A stretch of 64,000 bases of DNA from Phytoseiulus persimilis. Taxonomy: Eukaryota; Arthropoda; Arachnida; Mesostigmata; Phytoseiidae. The first letter of the stretch is position 1; each line of letters starts with the position of its first letter. The translations under genes and the position numbers were made by a program. The stretch spans positions 27,652,001 to 27,716,000 of the forward strand of contig CM075101.1 in NCBI GenBank assembly GCA_037576195.1, written 5' to 3'. Positions 59,192-64,000 of the stretch are shown one piece after another. Under the pieces are notes generated by a model, which worked only from the letters and a program-made list of their open reading frames with translations, did no database searches and was not told where the DNA came from.

Positions 59192-59507
59192 AAATACAGG
59201 GCTGACCGTCTATTGCTAGCGAAGAGCTATTTGTTCAGAGGTGGGCCAAAGATTGTTGGCAAAGAGTGCGCGTTATTCAGGGACCATCACTGAGTCCGTC
59301 CGTCCGTCCGACCAGCAGCCAGTCAACAAAGTCATTTCGGCCACCCTGGCCTGCTACACACATACCAGCCTTGACTTGCAGTGCAGAGGCCTATCCCAGT
59401 ACGGCCTGCCTGCTGGCTGGCAGTACTCAGTGAAGGCTGCGGGCAGTGAAGCAGTCAGTCCGGCAGGCCCGGCGGCTGCCTGCTTGGTTGGTTGGTCGTC
59501 CGTCCGT

Positions 59508-59534
59508 TCGCTCGCTCGCTCGCTCGCTCGCTCG
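59508..59534 (+). repeat. (TCGC)n tract
   Basis: 27 bases of uninterrupted TCGC repeat. Confidence 0.9.
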
Positions 59535-59561
59535 GTCGACAGTTAGGCAGCACGCAGGCTA

Positions 59562-59772
59562 GAAGGCAGGCAGGAAGCCGGAATTCCCCGCCTATCACCC
59601 GCCCATAGGCGTCACTGACGATGTGCCACTGCCGGTCGGTCGGCCACTCATCGTCACACTAAGGCTGAATAACATAATAGTATCATCTAGCGACAGCGCG
59701 ACCCACAAACGGACCGTGTTCCTTCGAGGTCCGCTCTGCGAAACGATCGGACTCGGAAATCGTCGACTACAG
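59562..59772 (+). CDS. Weak internal-exon candidate ending at CAG|GTGATA
   Basis: A frame open from 59562 reaches a good donor (CTACAG|GTGATA, GT at 59773). The 5' edge is unclear because the upstream region is a (TCGC)n tract with several AGs and no clean acceptor. The encoded peptide includes DDVPLPVGRPLIVTLRLNN. No family recognised. It could be chance in GC-rich DNA. Confidence 0.18.
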
Positions 59773-62224
59773 GTGATATTAAATAACGTCCGTCTGGAGT
59801 TGCCAAGCGGCCAAAATCCGGGCATGAGCCTGTGTCTGCGAGGGGGCAGCTGTACGCTGTGGAACGGATGATTGTTCGCGTGTTCTGCCGATAGCTGGCA
59901 GAGGGGCAAACTTCAATCGCGCCGCTTGATTCTCGGACGAACAGTTCCGCACCGAGTGGCATCGAATCAGCTGAGAGTATTTGCGCCACGCGACGATCGA
60001 TGCTCATCCAGTCGCGGGGGGGAAGTGAACCTATAGATACTACAAAGTAGAGCGGCATCTGAATAGAAAGCCTGATTGATAAAGCTCGTTGAGGTGACGG
60101 ATGACAGAGCGAATGAGCTCTTCGATCTCCGTCCCGCTTTTGAGCACACATTCGAGACCTCCGAGAGAGCAGGCCAGTTTTAAATAGAAGAATCTTCGCT
60201 CGCGGAGGAAGCCCGGGATGCTTCTAGAATATTCGTGTCCTATGAGGAGACATTCCGTTCAACTTCCAACCCGATTCGGTTTGCAGCACCTGAAGGCTAG
60301 GAGTTGTTGGCTGAGATCACCGGAAGAGATTTCCTCCAGAGAGAGACAAGAAAACAGCGATGCTCGGTGGCCTGTTGTGGAAACTAGCGAGAAAGAAGAA
60401 GGAGCATCCAAAGCCGGCTAACTTATCGGGCCGTCTGAAGGCGACAGGGAGTGCCATCTTTTCCTGAGGGATTCCGACAAGGCACACTCACACACACACG
60501 TTACACTCTCTGTCGAGACGACGGGGAAAAAGGCCTTTTCTTCTACGTCGTTTCCTTTTTTTCCTTTCGAGCTGATACTAGAGCTAGCTCCTATGTCAAA
60601 GCAGCGAGTAAGGCGGGGGCGGTGAACGAACGAGCGAGCTTGTCTTGGGCGTCGCCGTCCGCTTCCTCTACTTTCCTTCGGCAGCAGCACTCCGATAGCC
60701 TCTGTGTCTTCTTCGGTGTCGTGGGCGCAGTACTGTATCAGCTGACGATTTATGCATGTCGGAAACTCTTTGAATCTCTTCCCGGTGCGGCTTTTAGCAG
60801 CCCCGGCAGCACAGTAGCTCGACCATGCTTCTACATATAACATGAAGTTGACCTCGGCTTCCTACTTGACTTGGGGTTGTAGGCGTAGAGGGTGTCGCCA
60901 GTCGCGGGCGCCCTAGTTGAAATATCGTTGTTTTGTCGGGAAAGCCACCCATCGAAGCACTCCACCAGCCCGCCAGTGAACTCCAGAATGAAATAGAGAG
61001 AAAGGAGACGGAAACTAGCGTCGAGAGGAGAAAGATTCAGAACGCAGCCACGGTTTCCGAATGTTCGCTCGTGCCTCTGTTCGAGCGCGTGTCCGCCCGT
61101 TGTTCCTCAGCCGTTGGGAAACGCTATTCAACTCAATTATAATCCTAAGGACACTGTACATTTTCATGGCCCCCTCGCTCTCGGTGGCAGCGTTCTCCAC
61201 AACGATCGTACGAAATGCGTTTAAATTCAAATTTGCGCGCCACATGAGGACAACCAATGCCAACTCCACCCCTACGACACTCGCACCACCGCCCTCCAGG
61301 AGACTTGCTGGCGAGCAAGCTAGCGGGGTGGAGAAGGAACGGACGGGTTAATTCGTTCGCCGGCAATCGCACGAGGTTGACAAACCACCGCTCGGTCTGT
61401 TCGGTGAGAGCATGCGAGGACCTGGTCCGTTGTTTGAATTCGAATAGATCCGACGTCGCCGACGAGCCCGACCCGGGCCAAAACCCTTCTGACCACTCCG
61501 GCCCCAGTCGGGCTTGTTTCATCATTTTCCACGCGGCTGCGGAATGAAGCAGAAACGTGCCGCCCGCAAATACTAGTACGATCTCAGATCGTGTCTGGCG
61601 ACATGCACGCCTACAAAGATCCGGAGCGGGTGGTGTGCTCCATAGGGAGAGGGGGAAAAATTCCATCTCGAATTTCGCTCTCGGGTGGAGCCGATCAGCC
61701 GCCCTCGCTCGCCGAATACCGAGATACCGCAAACAGAACTTGGAGTCGCCTCTTTCTTTCAAATCCTATCATTCGCCCGTCGTTTTTCCTCGGTCCCAAA
61801 ACACTGTGGTCCGCAAACTATTCCCTCGTAGCTAAACGATAGATGTTGACGCTGATGCCGTTCCTTATTCCCAAAAGAAAATGGGCTTTTCTAGCCTTCC
61901 CAGCGGCAGTAGCGACAAGGAGGGCGACGTGTGGATTCGAGGAGACGAGATTTGGAATGATGTGGAAAAGAAGAAGAAGTGTTTCCTCCATTAAGGAGCT
62001 TTTCTCTTCTAGTTTGCTTTTGAGAGCCGGCTTCTCTCGACAACAGCGGGCATGGCGGAGAGCCGTCGGTCGGCGAGCCGGCCCATGAGAGAAGCAGAGC
62101 CGAGTTTGAAGAGAAAAATAAGGAAAAAAGCTTTCTCACACGACTGGAACTAAAGTATCGATTCAGCCCTCCGTCCGCGCGGCCGCTCGTTCCCTCGCGA
62201 GAGGCGGATCAACATCTGGTAGCG

Positions 62225-62240
62225 AGAGAGAGAGAGAGAG
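62225..62240 (+). repeat. (GA)n tract
   Basis: 16 bases of uninterrupted GA repeat. Confidence 0.9.
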
Positions 62241-64000
62241 CTTCTTCGTCAACTAACGCCAACATCTTTGCTCGTGGACGATGTTGAGTGGAAGTCGAAG
62301 TTTCCGGAGAAATGTTAGCCCGGAACCGTTAGGGCTCTCGAGCAACATTGATGTTCCTTGGCGAAATCATGGTCGGTAGTCGGCTGCTCGCCTCGCTACC
62401 TGGAGGCAGGTCCGTGCGCACGTCTCCGGGGTCGAGACGGCGCGGCGGCTGCGACCGAATGGTCGCCGTAGTCCTTCGAGCTGTGCTCGTTGTTGTTGTT
62501 CCGCCGCCACCGTCGTCATGCTTTTCGTTGTCAGGAGCGAACACGGCCTGGTAAATCAAGGCCAGCCAGAGGAAAAAGTCCGTGTTTGCTGTCAGGCCTG
62601 GCTGCATCCAGTGTGTGTCCGTGTGCGCGCGCGTGTCTGTCGGTGTACCTTGTTGTGATGATGCTCGTCTTCTTTTAGAGATGGGAGTTCGCGGTGTCCT
62701 CTTCGCTGGAGAGCCTCCTTTCTTCGTGGCCAATAACCCGTGGCGCACTCGGATGATACATAAGACGACCGGACGCTCGGTCGGTCGATCGCCCTACATT
62801 CCTCAGGGCGGCGATGTTGGGCCTCGCTGCTGCTGCTTTTTTTTGCCACCGGGCTTCCTCGATCTTTCTCCATCTGCGAGTTTGTCGAGGAGGCGGTCGC
62901 TTCTCCAGCCGGCCTGTTCTCTCTGCGTTTTGTTTCAAAATTGCTCGACGTTTCGCAGAGTTCTGCGACGCAGGACTCTGGTTGTTGCTGCCCGCCGCGG
63001 CAACCAACTGACCGAGCGAGCGAGAAGCAGAGCCGCCGACCAGCTCAAGGAGGTTGTCGACGGAAGAATTTATTGCAATCTTCTGCTCGGTCTCCTTCAA
63101 CGGGGCGCTCGTTAGCAGTTTAATATTCGGGAATGAAAGAGGTCGTCGTTGCCGCTGACTCCCCCATCCGAGCAAGCCCACCGACCATCCAGTTCGCCCG
63201 CCCGCGCGCCGGTCGGCCCTATCTATGGCACCGCTCAGGAGAACGAGGCAACTTCCATTCATTGCTGCTGCCAGTTGCCTCCCCCGACCGCCAAGCAGCT
63301 GGACCACCGGTTGGCTGCAGACTCAATTAAACTCTTCGTCGCGTGTTCGGACCTGCCTGCTAGGCTGCCAATCTCCGCCCGTGTTCACCCTCCAGGTCCT
63401 TTTTTAGGCCACACTCGAGGCTTGTGGGACCTACACTCTTGGCCAAACTGCGTGAACTTTACCCCACAGCTCCTGAACGACAGCTCCAGAACTCAAAGCT
63501 ATCGCACGATTTTCTCGTCTGTTCCTCTTGACAGTGTTCGACACAACATCCAAAAACGATTACGCAAATCACGGCGAGTTCCAGCCTGAGTTGGATTGTA
63601 GACGGAAGAAGTCGATTCTTACTCCATTCCCTCTTCGAAGCAACCGGTATGCGGACGCTCCCCCCGTGAACAAATCGTCCTTCCCAGGGTTTTGGAGCTT
63701 GTGAGCGACGAACGAGCGGCAGACAACGAACTCGTTTTCCTTTCCTTCCTTTCTCGGACAAGTCTATCGGTCTCACAATGGTCCGTTAAGCGGGACGCGA
63801 TATCGCCGTCACGAAAAATGCGTTTTGTTAAATATTTTTCCTCCGACTGAGTGACAAGCGCCGGGGGATGCCACACACAATGGGACATTAATGCGAAGCG
63901 AGCAGCGAATGTCTTAATCGCGAGTCTCGAAATCCTCTTTTCTCCGACCGTTTTCTCTACGCCTCGACAAGAAATCGTGTCCGGGAATCCCAGGTACCGT

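Larger units (their letters stand above)
53836..64000 (+). other. Putative intron segment downstream of ratchet point 5
   Basis: The segment runs off the window. It contains (GTC)n-like tracts at 57770-57792 and 57908-57930, exon candidates at 58839-59012 and about 59562-59772, a (GGC)n tract (59155-59191), a (TCGC)n tract (59508-59534) and a (GA)n tract (62225-62240). Frames of around 200 codons on the minus strand at 61145-61762 and 62675-63307 resemble no family and lack splice context. Nothing assignable was seen in 54.0-57.7, 60.0-62.2 and 62.3-64.0 kb. Confidence 0.35.

Noticed and set aside
61145..61762. 205-codon minus-strand frame
   Set aside because: Heterogeneous composition without recognisable domains. 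The opposite strand and other frames are about as open.
62675..63307. 210-codon minus-strand frame
   Set aside because: Arg/Ser/Gly-rich, driven by (ACCG)-type tracts. No motif or splice support.
63986..64000. CCCAG|GTACCGT at the end of the window as a ratchet point
   Set aside because: GTACCG is a poor donor, the upstream tract is weak, and the sequence is cut off.

Overview
The window reads as animal nuclear DNA, GC-rich and mostly non-coding. No protein, rRNA or tRNA family could be recognised on either strand. There are no operon-like ORF runs, ribosome-binding-site/ORF pairs or CRISPR arrays. Most long open frames are by-products of GC-rich sequence and of (ACCG)n/(CGGT)n tracts, which translate as Arg/Pro/Thr/Asp repeats. 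The organism cannot be named. Short introns with GTRAGT donors and pyrimidine-rich acceptors, very long apparent introns and abundant microsatellites suggest an invertebrate, perhaps an arthropod, but that is inference.

The clearest large-scale signal is a set of five plus-strand sites where a 3' splice site is fused directly to a 5' splice site: a pyrimidine tract, then YAG|GTRAG with no exon between. Junctions lie after bases 5068, 22738, 33990, 41890 and 53835. This is the layout of recursive-splicing ratchet points (zero-nucleotide exons), best known from long Drosophila introns. Spacings are about 17.7, 11.3, 7.9 and 11.9 kb. If correct, most of the window is one plus-strand intron, or a few, removed in steps. 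The host gene's constitutive exons would lie outside the window.

Layout: 1-5068 is intronic with (ACCG)n arrays. 5069-22738 holds several weak exon candidates, including a possible two-exon frame at 16.4-17.0 kb. 22739-33990 holds a 437-bp non-autonomous DNA transposon (29012-29448) with long sub-repeated inverted repeats and a perfect 8-bp target duplication, a hairpin resembling abutted hAT ends, and a purine-rich to pyrimidine-rich switch ending in a strong acceptor. 33991-41890 is nearly empty. 41891-53835 is richest in exon candidates: 43.46-43.96 kb (start codon, 98-nt intron, stop, AATAAA), 46.05-46.44 kb and 47.37-48.10 kb. 53836-64000 has two weak exon candidates near 59 kb.

The small plus-strand candidates could be nested genes or alternative exons of the host gene. 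None matches a family I know, reading frames are often ambiguous, and all are offered at low to moderate confidence.
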